DNA of 64,000 nucleotides from Flavobacterium nitrogenifigens (GTDB lineage Bacteria > Bacteroidota > Bacteroidia > Flavobacteriales > Flavobacteriaceae), in NCBI RefSeq assembly GCF_003254565.1, contig NZ_QJRI01000176.1, positions 205,851 to 269,850 of the forward strand, written 5' to 3'. The notes under the pieces are model-generated. The model searched no databases and was not told the origin of the DNA. It was given only the letters and a program-made list of their open reading frames with translations. Of the stretch, positions 17,193 to 25,787 are shown one piece after another. Each line of letters starts with the position of its first letter. Positions within the stretch are counted from its first letter, which is position 1. The translations under genes were made by a program, and so were the position numbers.

Positions 17193-17828
17193 TTAAGATT
17201 TAAGCGCACCAGATCGAGAAGAAAGACTAGAAAGCAATTCTAAAGGCTCTACATAATGTGGATTTTTGCTGATTTTTCCGTCCTTAATCACATACGGATG
17301 CGTAAGCAATATATCTGTAAGCGCCTTTTGACTAAAACTGCTGATATCGTACATACAAATTAGTGAAACCGGATGTTGTGGCGTAAGCAGATTTAGTTTG
17401 GCTTCATACTCTAAAAGTTCATCAGTTCCTGGCAGGTTTTTGAGAGCCCAAACCATATCTCCACACGCTCTTACACTATCATAACCCGCTCTTGATGCCG
17501 ACAATAAAGTCTGTTCGAGCATGGCATACATTTTATCTGCAGCAAATTTACCGCCATTGATATAAGTATTTTCAGAAGCTAGGACTTCCAATTGACCGAT
17601 TGAGAGTTTCTCGGCAATAGAGATTCCGTTATCTGCCAGACAGCGGCAATGTTCACTATGACGGTTTCCTTCAAGGATGTTTATGACTTTATCATTGTTT
17701 TCTAAACCTTCCAAAATATAAGGAATGATCACTTCATATTGCTGTTCTCTAGAATCGAAAAAACCGCAAATATGCATTGGAGCCGACAATGATTCTCCAC
17801 ATACCGAAAAAGACGTCTGTTTGTTCAT
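17193..17828 (-). CDS. MEDS-domain sensory protein
   Basis: A 211-residue protein matching the MEDS (DcmR-type sensory) domain over nearly its full length. It has HICGFFDSREQQYEVIIPYI near residue 19, then the glycine-containing loop DKVINILE, and MLEQTLLSASRAGYDSVRAC with the downstream LICMYDISSFS strand. MEDS domains are thought to sense small ligands and are often coupled to anti-sigma or kinase systems. Here the domain stands alone. It lies immediately downstream of the DUF1826-like gene (27 bp), so the two may be co-expressed. Confidence 0.8.
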   Translation of the reverse strand: MNKQTSFSVCGESLSAPMHICGFFDSREQQYEVIIPYILEGLENNDKVINILEGNRHSEHCRCLADNGISIAEKLSIGQLEVLASENTYINGGKFAADKMYAMLEQTLLSASRAGYDSVRACGDMVWALKNLPGTDELLEYEAKLNLLTPQHPVSLICMYDISSFSQKALTDILLTHPYVIKDGKISKNPHYVEPLELLSSLSSRSGALKS

Positions 17829-17855
17829 GTATCAAATATACGCAATTAGTGTTCA

Positions 17856-18554
17856 TCAACAAATCAACAGCAATCGATATTCGCCATCATTTTCTACAGG
17901 CGCTCTATGAACACAAGGCAAAACTTCTTGTTTTGGATGATCTACAGCCAGACGCCAAAGATGTCCTAGTCCTAAATTAATAGGTTCTGCATCTTCATGA
18001 AGCTGATAATGCAAATCAAAGTAATTTTCTTTTAAAAAGTCTTCAAACTCCTCTTCTGCTCCATCATGAAGTTCTTTTAGCTTTTCTCTAATTTCAGGAA
18101 TTAAGATTTTTTGTTCTGCCTGCGAATTAGCAACAATATCACTTGCCGCTCCGTGATAGGTGCATAAAAAAGTATCGGTTGCAATGGGCGAACGGTCAAC
18201 ATGAAACGAATATACGTCGGTCGAAATGAAATCAAATTCATCATCGCGTTCGTAACATTTCAGTAAATTAAGCGAAGGTGAAGCTCCAAAATCGGCTAAT
18301 AATTGCAAATCGTTTAAGATTATTTCTCTGGCTATGCTTCCTTTTTCTGAGAGTTGAAGCGCGATTAAATCTTCGGGAGAAACTTCGGTTATACTTTCTT
18401 TTAAAGACAGCTTGTTTACAATTTCCTTAAAATCGCCATCCAAATTTCTGTGCCAGCATAAGGCATTCATCTCTCCTTTGAAATTGGTGTGTACCAGTTC
18501 AGAAAAAGTAGACACCACTCCTATTTGGCTATTATCGGAAAATGTATTGCTCAT
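17856..18554 (-). CDS. DUF1826-like protein
   Basis: A 232-residue protein from the ATG at 18554. The frame runs open to 18785, but that extension lies inside the next gene and has no protein-like features. The C-terminal half reads YSFHVDRSP, then FLCTYHGAASD, and ends with VLPCVHRAPVENDGEYRLLL, which fits the DUF1826 pattern of a His-containing strand and a final HRxP...RLLL. DUF1826 genes in other bacteria occur with zinc- or cobalamin-linked CobW genes. No such neighbour is seen here. The catalytic role is unknown. The match is by eye. Confidence 0.6.
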   Translation of the reverse strand: MSNTFSDNSQIGVVSTFSELVHTNFKGEMNALCWHRNLDGDFKEIVNKLSLKESITEVSPEDLIALQLSEKGSIAREIILNDLQLLADFGASPSLNLLKCYERDDEFDFISTDVYSFHVDRSPIATDTFLCTYHGAASDIVANSQAEQKILIPEIREKLKELHDGAEEEFEDFLKENYFDLHYQLHEDAEPINLGLGHLWRLAVDHPKQEVLPCVHRAPVENDGEYRLLLIC

Positions 18555-18652
18555 AGTAGAATATAAGAAGCTAAAGGCTTCGTACTTTACAAAATTATGC
18601 AATAACGGGCAGTTGAAAAATATTTCGAAGAGGCTTTTTAGATAATAGGTTT

Positions 18653-19096
18653 CTATTGTCGCACTTTTTTTGTCCTTGAGATATAATAGGCAGACAGTAC
18701 GACTGCAATCGATACTACTAAAACGGGTACAATAGAAAGCAAAATAGTATAGAAAAATTCTTCTTGGAGAGTGCCAATACTCCATAAAGATTTGTGGTCA
18801 ACAAAAATGGCGTAATTCAATAAAACCCAAATCGGAATTAAAACAATCATCTCAATTACGCTTTTTAAATAGATTTTTTTAATGAAAGAAAATACCAAAA
18901 ACACTATTGCTAAGAAAATGGCTGTCAGTATAGACATTAAATACACATTTTCAACAAAAGAACAATCTAAAAAACCCAATGATATTCTTTCAGAAAAATT
19001 TCCCATAGACCAGCAAATCTCCATAGAAGTAATTGTAAAAAGTATTGCCCCCAACAATACTTTTTTCTTTAAACACCGAATGGTTTCATTCGGCAT
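18653..19096 (-). CDS. Hypothetical four-TM membrane protein
   Basis: A 147-residue protein with four hydrophobic helices (about 12-30, 50-72, 78-98 and 115-140) and a short basic tail. I do not recognise the family. Its stop lies 98 bp before the DUF1826-like start and its start is only a few bases downstream of the DUF1266 gene's stop (3 bp), suggesting that it belongs to an operon with the two genes upstream. Confidence 0.6.
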   Translation of the reverse strand: MPNETIRCLKKKVLLGAILFTITSMEICWSMGNFSERISLGFLDCSFVENVYLMSILTAIFLAIVFLVFSFIKKIYLKSVIEMIVLIPIWVLLNYAIFVDHKSLWSIGTLQEEFFYTILLSIVPVLVVSIAVVLSAYYISRTKKVRQ

Positions 19097-19099
19097 AAT

Positions 19100-19813
19100 T
19101 TAGAGATATGTTTTATTCTTAAGCGGACTATTGTCATTAGTAAGCAAATCATTTGCAATCTGCACCATTCCGCTATTGTTTGCTCCGCCCCAAACTGCTC
19201 TTCCAAAAATATAGCTCGTGGTGTACTCTTTCCAAGTGGTGCAGTATTTTTTCAAATCGGTATGGCATTCTTCTAAATATTCTTTCAGTTCATTTTCTGA
19301 AAGATAGTTCAAGTCATAACAGCAGCGGGCTAAAAAAGCGCCTCTTCCATAATTCCAGCCACTGTCTTTTATCTTTCTTATTTGAGAAAAATCTGTGATA
19401 ATGTTTTGTTCTACTAGTAGTGGAACAATATCATTTAGTGTTCTAAATAGCTCTATATAATGTTCAAACAAGCCTTCTTCCTTTGGTAGATTAGATTTTA
19501 AAATCTCAACATAATTTTCTCTATCCTCAAATGCTCTGTAAACAATTTCAATATTTGCGTCTTGGTTTCTGTCGTGTAGATTTTGAAGCACTTCAATCGC
19601 TTGGTCTCTATTATATATTCCCCAGTAATCTCCGGTTAATGTAACAATATCAGATTTGTTTAAACCCGTTTCATAAGAATTCAAATAGGCCGATTGCTGT
19701 TCTGCATACATGGAACCAACAAGCAAATGGTCTAATAAATACCCTTTTACAGTGTTTTGTTTATTTAATTTTATGCTTTGAAATGAATTTAAAATTTTTG
19801 AAAAGAATCCCAT
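19100..19813 (-). CDS. DUF1266-domain protein
   Basis: A 237-residue protein. The region around YWGIYNRDQAIEVLQNLHDR and the later segments WNYGRGAFLARCCYDLNYLS and YIFGRAVWGG are the conserved Trp/Gly/Arg blocks of DUF1266. These proteins are frequent in polymorphic-toxin and contact-dependent loci as possible immunity or accessory proteins, and also occur alone. No toxin is adjacent here. It sits 6 bp after the gene upstream and 3 bp before the next. Confidence 0.7.
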   Translation of the reverse strand: MGFFSKILNSFQSIKLNKQNTVKGYLLDHLLVGSMYAEQQSAYLNSYETGLNKSDIVTLTGDYWGIYNRDQAIEVLQNLHDRNQDANIEIVYRAFEDRENYVEILKSNLPKEEGLFEHYIELFRTLNDIVPLLVEQNIITDFSQIRKIKDSGWNYGRGAFLARCCYDLNYLSENELKEYLEECHTDLKKYCTTWKEYTTSYIFGRAVWGGANNSGMVQIANDLLTNDNSPLKNKTYL

Positions 19814-19819
19814 AACTCT

Positions 19820-20518
19820 TTATGCTACTTTTAAATTCGGGTTTCTGTTTTGTAAAACAGAGACAAACCTTTCGCCTACTACTTGATATTTGGCTCTAGT
19901 TTCCAATTGTTTTTTCAAGTTTAGCATATCTTCTGGAGCAGTTACATAATTAAGCCTATCGTGAATTTCAAGCGATAATGGACTTCCGTCAATATAAAAA
20001 GTAATGACATGTATTTTTGGCAAATATTCTTCTGAAGATTTTGAGTAAACACCCAGTTGCGATTTTAAAACGCCTCCATATTCAAGTTTTGCATCTTCAA
20101 TTCTGAAATTATCAAAAATAATATGTTCGTCTAATTCGCCCACAGTGTTGGTTGTAAAGAAATGCAAATCGCTTCCGCTCAGAACCCAAAAACAATCTGT
20201 TTCTACTCTTCTCAATTTTACGCCAATTGTAGATAATGCTACATTTTTTAAACCATCAGTTACAATTTCCTGAACTTTACTGCCTGTTGATTGTGGCACA
20301 GATCCAGAAGTAAATGCGTCTATAGATTTCCCTTTCATCCAATATTTTAATTGCGAAAAATCATTAGCCAACAATTCTTGTTTGTATTGGTCATATTTTG
20401 TTCGTTCAAAATCTAAATCAATTTCTCCTTTTGCAGTCTTATGTTTTTTATTTGCATAAATCATAAAAATTACGCCTACAACTACCAATACAATTGGAAT
20501 AAAAATTAATGTGCTCAT
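19820..20518 (-). CDS. Hypothetical membrane-anchored protein
   Basis: A 232-residue protein with a single N-terminal membrane helix (about 3-22) and a cytosolic domain of about 205 residues. I do not recognise the family. The middle is beta-rich with a Trp in CFWVLSGSDLHFF, which resembles PH-like folds of small membrane-anchored proteins, but this is weak. It heads the run of 19820-18653 genes. A strong terminator of the gene upstream lies 230 bp before its start. Confidence 0.6.
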   Translation of the reverse strand: MSTLIFIPIVLVVVGVIFMIYANKKHKTAKGEIDLDFERTKYDQYKQELLANDFSQLKYWMKGKSIDAFTSGSVPQSTGSKVQEIVTDGLKNVALSTIGVKLRRVETDCFWVLSGSDLHFFTTNTVGELDEHIIFDNFRIEDAKLEYGGVLKSQLGVYSKSSEEYLPKIHVITFYIDGSPLSLEIHDRLNYVTAPEDMLNLKKQLETRAKYQVVGERFVSVLQNRNPNLKVA

Positions 20519-20745
20519 ACTTTCTTTGTTTGATTAATTGGTTTTAAATACTTGTTGGTTTTACTGTCTTGCAATACAACAAAGCGATATTGGAACACAA
20601 ATTTTAGAAAAAAGAGAATGAGAATTTAAGGAGATATAAATTCGCTTGAAATGATTGAATATCCGTAAATACATTTTATAAATCCGTTTTTTAATGTTCG
20701 TTTTTGACGAGCATTTTTCATCAGTTCGAATGATTGGAGCATAAA

Positions 20746-20775
20746 AAAAACTCTAAATCAAGATTTAGAGTTTTT
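20746..20775 (-). terminator. Intrinsic terminator after the aspartyl-peptide operon
   Basis: A perfect 14-bp stem (AAAAACTCTAAATC at 20746-20759 and its complement at 20762-20775) with a two-base loop and A/T flanks. It ends the minus-strand operon whose last gene stops at 20820. Confidence 0.85.
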
Positions 20776-20819
20776 AAGACGTTCTATTCGATGTATTTAA
20801 TTCATATCGATGAAAAATA

Positions 20820-21593
20820 TTAATTTGATTTAAGACCTAGATTAGTATAATCCCAAGCTCTATCGCCTGAAATCATCCATTCAGAATTGCCAGCTGAAGT
20901 TCCTTTGCTTGTAGCCCAGTCTGGATTAGGATCTTTTACAGTTCCTTTTCTCCAAATAGTTCTATTACGAGTATCTTTGGTTTCTCCAGCAATAGTCCAC
21001 ATAAAATTGTTACGGCTGCTGTTGCTTCCTCCGGAGACTACACGCGCTACATTTGGACTTCCAAAGGCATCAATAATACTATAAGTTTCTCCGTTTACCG
21101 TATACTTTCCTGCCGCATCTTTTTTCAAAAGCGCAATCCCACTATTACCGCTTAACTGCAAAGGTTTGCTTGCATCCGCATTGGCACTGCTTGTAGTTCC
21201 CCAATCGATATCGCGTTTTACAGCGGTTGCATTTGCTTGTGGAGAGGCAATAACATAACATTTTCCTTTTTCTAATGATCCTGTCAGCAATACATAATTG
21301 GCACTGTTTGTAAAACTCCAGTCAGTCAGCGTATTTTCATCTGATGTGGCCTGATAGCCAATCGCATATTTTGACAAATCTGCTGTGTTTGCAGTACCAT
21401 TGTACAATTCGACATAATGATTTCTAACTCCGCCGGCAGCTCCATCTGTATTAATAAATGTTGCTATTTCGGATATAAGAAGATCCTTTCCTTCATCTGG
21501 TGATGGCGGTTCTGGTGCTGGTCCTGAAAAATCAATATTTGAATCGCATCCTGCCATCAATAAAGCAATCGCTACTATTTTTAGTGCTTTCAT
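20820..21593 (-). CDS. Lamin-tail-domain lipoprotein
   Basis: A 257-residue lipoprotein from the ATG at 21593; the open frame upstream overlaps the porin gene. The signal peptide ends in ALLMAGC. A Pro/Glu-rich spacer follows, then a lamin tail (LTD) domain: LLISEIATFINTDG, NHYVELYNGTANTADLSKYA. Bacterial LTD domains are secreted, beta-sandwich modules that commonly accompany nucleases or peptidases. It is the last gene of a six-gene operon and probably sits on the outer membrane near the M14 peptidase and porins. A direct function is not known. Confidence 0.8.
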   Translation of the reverse strand: MKALKIVAIALLMAGCDSNIDFSGPAPEPPSPDEGKDLLISEIATFINTDGAAGGVRNHYVELYNGTANTADLSKYAIGYQATSDENTLTDWSFTNSANYVLLTGSLEKGKCYVIASPQANATAVKRDIDWGTTSSANADASKPLQLSGNSGIALLKKDAAGKYTVNGETYSIIDAFGSPNVARVVSGGSNSSRNNFMWTIAGETKDTRNRTIWRKGTVKDPNPDWATSKGTSAGNSEWMISGDRAWDYTNLGLKSN

Positions 21594-21603
21594 AACTGTC
21601 AAT

Positions 21604-22887
21604 TTAAAATGAAATTTGTACCGCAAGGTTATTAATCCATGTTGTTTTGTTCTGACCAGCTCCATTCTGATCAATGTAAGTTGCATTAATTCCAAACTTC
21701 AAAGCATTATTTATCATGTACTTATTAAACCCTATAGTATACCAATGCTGAGTCTGTATTATTGACGTTGCTACATCAAATTCAGGTTTGACATAAGAGT
21801 AGCGTCCTTCTACCGCCCAGCCATCGTGTGTGACATAAGATGATTGAAGATTAATTGCGCTTCCCAAGCTATATTTTGCAGAAGCATTTTCTGGCGTAAG
21901 CCTTACTGCACCAGAAGTATCTGTAAATAAATCTTTTCCATGAATTGATCCGTCAACGTATTCTCCAACAAAAGCAAAACCGTTATACTTGAATATTAAA
22001 TCCAAAACGAATTTGTTATAATTGGCAAAAGCGGCTTCGCCATTTTCATCGTAAATACCTGAAACCGTTCCATTACCAGCACCAATAGAATTGCTTGTTT
22101 TGACATTATAACTGTCCGCAACTCCGACAGCGAATTTTGGTTTTGGTTCATGATAGATATCTTGAGAAATAAAAGCGTTGTTTTTAATAAAATCCCCTAA
22201 AGGCATAAAATCAATTCTTCCACCATATTTGAAACCTGAATTAGACACAGGGTCAAAAAATCCCTGTCCTTCTCCTGTCGTGATCGATACAGATGGATAA
22301 AGTCTCATTTTATTGATGCTGAAATTGGTTTCAAAAAACAAACCTCCTTCTCTAGTTGTGCTCACAAAATTTTGCATTAAACCGCCATATATACTTCCGT
22401 CGTTTGATTTTCCAGATATTGTTGGCGCCATAATCGAAGCATATCTTTCGTCTGCCATGGCGAGCCTGTTGTTGGTGTTGGTTTGTCTTTCTCCAAATAC
22501 AAGTCTGTATTTTTTATTCTTGCTGGCTATTCCGATCCAACCTTCTAATATACCAGTTATTCCAGTAAAATCAGATAAAATAGCCATTGTAAGCCGATTA
22601 TCATAAGCCGAAAAATTTAATCCGAGACGGACAAGATTAAGAGACAGCTGTTCAGAATTTGTTGTAACATCCTCCACATCTTCACTCTTTAACTGAAAAC
22701 CGGGCTGCAAAGTGGCATTAATATTAAAAACAAATTTGTCTTTTTTGCTAAGCGTAATATATGTGCCTTCTCCTGCAACATAACGAACGTTTGAGTCAGA
22801 TTTTCCTACCTCAGACACTTGCGCACGTAACGATTGAAATGCAACTGCTAATGTGCAAAATATAAACAGGGTATATTTTAATTTCAT
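21604..22887 (-). CDS. Outer-membrane porin (OprO/OprP-like), second copy
   Basis: A 427-residue protein from the ATG at 22887; an upstream Met lies inside the preceding gene. A signal peptide (MKLKYTLFIFCTLAVAFQS) is followed by alternating beta-strands of a phosphate-selective-porin-like barrel, ending in an aromatic terminal strand (WINNLAVQISF) as outer-membrane proteins do. It shares the layout and several segments with the other porin at 24438-25781 (both have a GxYGGRIDFMPLGDF-type strand), so they are probably diverged duplicates. It most likely passes peptide or amino acid substrates of the operon. Confidence 0.8.
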   Translation of the reverse strand: MKLKYTLFIFCTLAVAFQSLRAQVSEVGKSDSNVRYVAGEGTYITLSKKDKFVFNINATLQPGFQLKSEDVEDVTTNSEQLSLNLVRLGLNFSAYDNRLTMAILSDFTGITGILEGWIGIASKNKKYRLVFGERQTNTNNRLAMADERYASIMAPTISGKSNDGSIYGGLMQNFVSTTREGGLFFETNFSINKMRLYPSVSITTGEGQGFFDPVSNSGFKYGGRIDFMPLGDFIKNNAFISQDIYHEPKPKFAVGVADSYNVKTSNSIGAGNGTVSGIYDENGEAAFANYNKFVLDLIFKYNGFAFVGEYVDGSIHGKDLFTDTSGAVRLTPENASAKYSLGSAINLQSSYVTHDGWAVEGRYSYVKPEFDVATSIIQTQHWYTIGFNKYMINNALKFGINATYIDQNGAGQNKTTWINNLAVQISF

Positions 22888-22894
22888 ACTGTTA

Positions 22895-24433
22895 TTATTT
22901 AGTGGATAATTGAGATAATTGTTCACGAGATATACGATATATAGGAATCATATTTTCTTTATTTTTTTTCTTGATAATGTTGTTTGCATATAAAGAATTT
23001 GCGCCTTCAGGCTCCATAAGGTCTGCTATTACATTGCTCATAGGCTGTTGCGAGTCTATAACAAGAGCTTCTTCTGGTATAGAAACTGCTCCTTCTACAA
23101 TATTGATCTGTCCATTTTCATTTACAGCATATTGTTCTATTTTGTTAAACTGAAAAGGCTGTTTGGTCACTTTAACTAAAACTCCTGATACTTCAAGCAC
23201 TTTTTTTACTTTTTCAGAAGCAGGAAAAATCAAAAATGCTCCTGGTTTTGGTCTTGTTATATCAGGCGACTGATTGACATTGTAGTTTGCATTAAAAACT
23301 ATTGTTGTGTCAGAAACTTTACACTTATCTACAAAGTGATAATCTCTTTTAATTGTTTCGGGTTTTGAAGTGCTTACCGAAACACGCGTTGCTTCTACAG
23401 CATTCTTATTAGCGATTTTAATAGCCTCTTTTATTTCCGATTCATGATCGTGTGCTATCTTTAGATAGGACAATCCAGTAAGAGCTGCGGTTTCGATTCT
23501 TCTTTTTGCCGATTTTTCTTTTTCTGATAATCCGCGAATTTCCATTAACATTGAAATCCTATTTTGCAGCGCATAATTGGTTGCGCTTGAACGAGAAGCA
23601 ATACCGCCTATATTCAGCCAGACTTCATTGTCTTTCATAAATGTGGTGCAATAATCAGCAACTCTTCTGCCTTTATCTGTTAAAAAAGATTTTGTAGGCT
23701 CTACAAATACTGTTTTTATTACATCACGAATTGCTGGATCTACATTTAGATTTCCTGTATAAAGAAACAAAATGTCGTATGCTGAAGTATAACAATCATT
23801 TAATTCCTTAAAATCTAATCTGGCTGGCGAGAATTCATGAAAATCGACCACTACATGAGGATCAAATTTGTTAATTGCCAGTTTTAGATTTGTACTTTCT
23901 TTTGCTTTGAGAATAGTAAGATCCCTATTTAAATCGGTACTGTTATTGCTTGCTCTTGTTTCGGCCGTTCTCCCGTCTGCATTTACCATTGGCACTACCT
24001 GTAGAATCATATTGTCCAGCAAAGCCAAATTTGAAGGATCATGCGTTACCAAATACATTAAATACAGCATCCCGTCAGTTGATAGAGGTTCATTGCCATG
24101 TATGCCACCTATAAAAGTGACTCTCAATTTATCTTGATCTGCGGTTTTACTTTTACGAGTCAGTAAAATCATTGGCTGATTTTTTCCTTTTTGAGTCGTT
24201 CCAATCGAACTAACTGTCATTATATCTGGATATTTGGCTGCTAATTCGTCTATAAAAGAAAGTACATCTTTATATTTAGTAAAATAATTGAATACAGGAT
24301 TGCCTCTTGTTATCGGCACAGGCATATCAATTGTTGGATCAGGAAAATATTTCTGATAAATATCTTCTGTCTGTCCCTGCATTACTGCGACAAAACAGAT
24401 TGTAAACATGATAATTAATAGTGACTTTTTCAT
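22895..24433 (-). CDS. Periplasmic M14-family zinc carboxypeptidase
   Basis: A 512-residue protein with a signal peptide (MKKSLLIIMFTICFVAVMQG). The M14 metal ligands are visible: His112 and Glu115 in GGIHGNEPLS, and His199 in VVVDFHEFSP. The substrate Arg/Asn region is STDLNRD. The catalytic Glu is probably Glu298 in SMLMEIRG. The C-terminal about 180 residues form an extra domain that ordinary M14 enzymes lack. It removes C-terminal residues from peptides in the periplasm. In this operon it fits a step that trims peptides before isoaspartyl dipeptidase acts. It overlaps the porin downstream by spacing of only 7 bp. Confidence 0.85.
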   Translation of the reverse strand: MKKSLLIIMFTICFVAVMQGQTEDIYQKYFPDPTIDMPVPITRGNPVFNYFTKYKDVLSFIDELAAKYPDIMTVSSIGTTQKGKNQPMILLTRKSKTADQDKLRVTFIGGIHGNEPLSTDGMLYLMYLVTHDPSNLALLDNMILQVVPMVNADGRTAETRASNNSTDLNRDLTILKAKESTNLKLAINKFDPHVVVDFHEFSPARLDFKELNDCYTSAYDILFLYTGNLNVDPAIRDVIKTVFVEPTKSFLTDKGRRVADYCTTFMKDNEVWLNIGGIASRSSATNYALQNRISMLMEIRGLSEKEKSAKRRIETAALTGLSYLKIAHDHESEIKEAIKIANKNAVEATRVSVSTSKPETIKRDYHFVDKCKVSDTTIVFNANYNVNQSPDITRPKPGAFLIFPASEKVKKVLEVSGVLVKVTKQPFQFNKIEQYAVNENGQINIVEGAVSIPEEALVIDSQQPMSNVIADLMEPEGANSLYANNIIKKKNKENMIPIYRISREQLSQLSTK

Positions 24434-24437
24434 TTCG

Positions 24438-25781
24438 CTATAATTGAAGAGTAAACATTATTTGACCATATATATTCCCCTTTATATCAGGTGTTTTTAA
24501 CATGTCTTTGTATTCCTGATAACCAACTTCTGTCTGCAGTTTTAAATTATGCCCGCTAAAATAAAAGGTTCCAACACAACTGTAATAACGGTTCATATCT
24601 GCAAAATTGGCCGCATTAGGATCATTCTCGATATAAGAATATCTGCCAGACAAGGCAAATGAATTAAAACAATATCCTGCCTGCACATTAAAGCCGCTTC
24701 CTACATTTAATCGGCTAAGCACCGTATTCTTTATCTGTTCTGGAGTTTGCCCCGTATAAGGCGTAAATTTTCCGCTTGTGTTAAACTCTCCTGCAATACC
24801 CGATGGCACTTTAGCATGGGTATAAACGTATTCGCCAAGAGAATACCACCCACGGTATTTGAACATATAATCTATTCCTGTTTTCAGTAAATCAGGAAGA
24901 AGTTCATTTTGCGCGGCATCACCATAAATATATCTTCCGCCATTGGTTCCTTTTGCCGAACTAATGCCATCATTGTAACTAAAGGTTGGCCCAATAATTA
25001 ATTTCGGAACACGTTCATGCACCAGATCATCCATAAAATATTCTCCTCCTTTACTGAAAGTTCCAAAAGGCAGGTAGTCTAATCTAATGCCATATTTAAA
25101 TCCCCCGTAATTCTTTTGCAAAGCAGAAGTTCCGTCTCCTGTTGTGATAGAAACATACGGTTTCAGGACATTTCCTCCAAAACGGTATATTCCATAATAT
25201 CGAATTCCGTAATCAAATATTGGGTCAAAAGCTGTAGATATGGCGCTTCTTTCAATAAACCCAAGAGATTCTCCTTCTATCCTAGCTTCACGCGAATCGT
25301 CATAATTGGCACGAACTCCAAAATTGATACGATGATTGGGGCTTGGTCTGTATTCTACTAGCGCATCCTGCAAAGTATTATTATAAGAACGCGATCCAGT
25401 TGTTGTACTCTGATAGTTTCCCACTAGATTTATACGGAGCCTTACATAGACTTTTTCATTAAATAAGGTTCCTCTGAAATTAAATCTAGCTCTTCGAATA
25501 TTAAACTCTGAACTGTAAGAGTCAAAATTGTCAGTAGAACTCACGCCGGCCAATAACTGCAAGCTTTGCGTAAAGTTAAGCCAGGTGCTGGCCGACTCCA
25601 GAGTAAGTCCATCACCCAATGCATAACCCTTTTTCAAGCGCATGGCTTCAGACATATCTTGATTTTGAGATGTCTGTTCAGAGTCCATTTCATTTTTTAC
25701 TTCCAGTTCGTCATCTTCCTGTGCTATTGCAAAGTAGCAGTTTGAGAAGAATAACAGCAATAAGAATAGTTTTATTTTCAT
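24438..25781 (-). CDS. Outer-membrane porin (OprO/OprP-like), first copy
   Basis: A 447-residue protein with a signal peptide (MKIKLFLLLLFFSNCYFAIAQ), an acidic N-terminal stretch and a beta-barrel of the phosphate-selective-porin class. Characteristic segments are YGIRLDYLPFG and FKYRGWYSLGEYVYTHAK, with a terminal aromatic strand (GQIMFTLQL). It lies 6 bp after iadA and 4 bp before the M14 gene. Family members carry anions or dipeptides. Substrate selectivity toward acidic aspartyl peptides is inference from the operon. Confidence 0.8.
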   Translation of the reverse strand: MKIKLFLLLLFFSNCYFAIAQEDDELEVKNEMDSEQTSQNQDMSEAMRLKKGYALGDGLTLESASTWLNFTQSLQLLAGVSSTDNFDSYSSEFNIRRARFNFRGTLFNEKVYVRLRINLVGNYQSTTTGSRSYNNTLQDALVEYRPSPNHRINFGVRANYDDSREARIEGESLGFIERSAISTAFDPIFDYGIRYYGIYRFGGNVLKPYVSITTGDGTSALQKNYGGFKYGIRLDYLPFGTFSKGGEYFMDDLVHERVPKLIIGPTFSYNDGISSAKGTNGGRYIYGDAAQNELLPDLLKTGIDYMFKYRGWYSLGEYVYTHAKVPSGIAGEFNTSGKFTPYTGQTPEQIKNTVLSRLNVGSGFNVQAGYCFNSFALSGRYSYIENDPNAANFADMNRYYSCVGTFYFSGHNLKLQTEVGYQEYKDMLKTPDIKGNIYGQIMFTLQL

Positions 25782-25787
25782 ATTTAT

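Noticed and set aside
18555..18785. N-terminal extension of the DUF1826-like protein
   Set aside because: It overlaps the next gene on the same strand, is rich in Cys/Tyr/Phe, and the ATG at 18554 precedes all conserved sequence.
21594..21695. Extension of the lamin-tail protein
   Set aside because: It lies inside the porin gene and would bury the lipoprotein signal.
22888..22898. ACTGTTATTAT before the porin gene as an Lrp operator
   Set aside because: It overlaps the end of the M14 coding sequence and lacks the second half.
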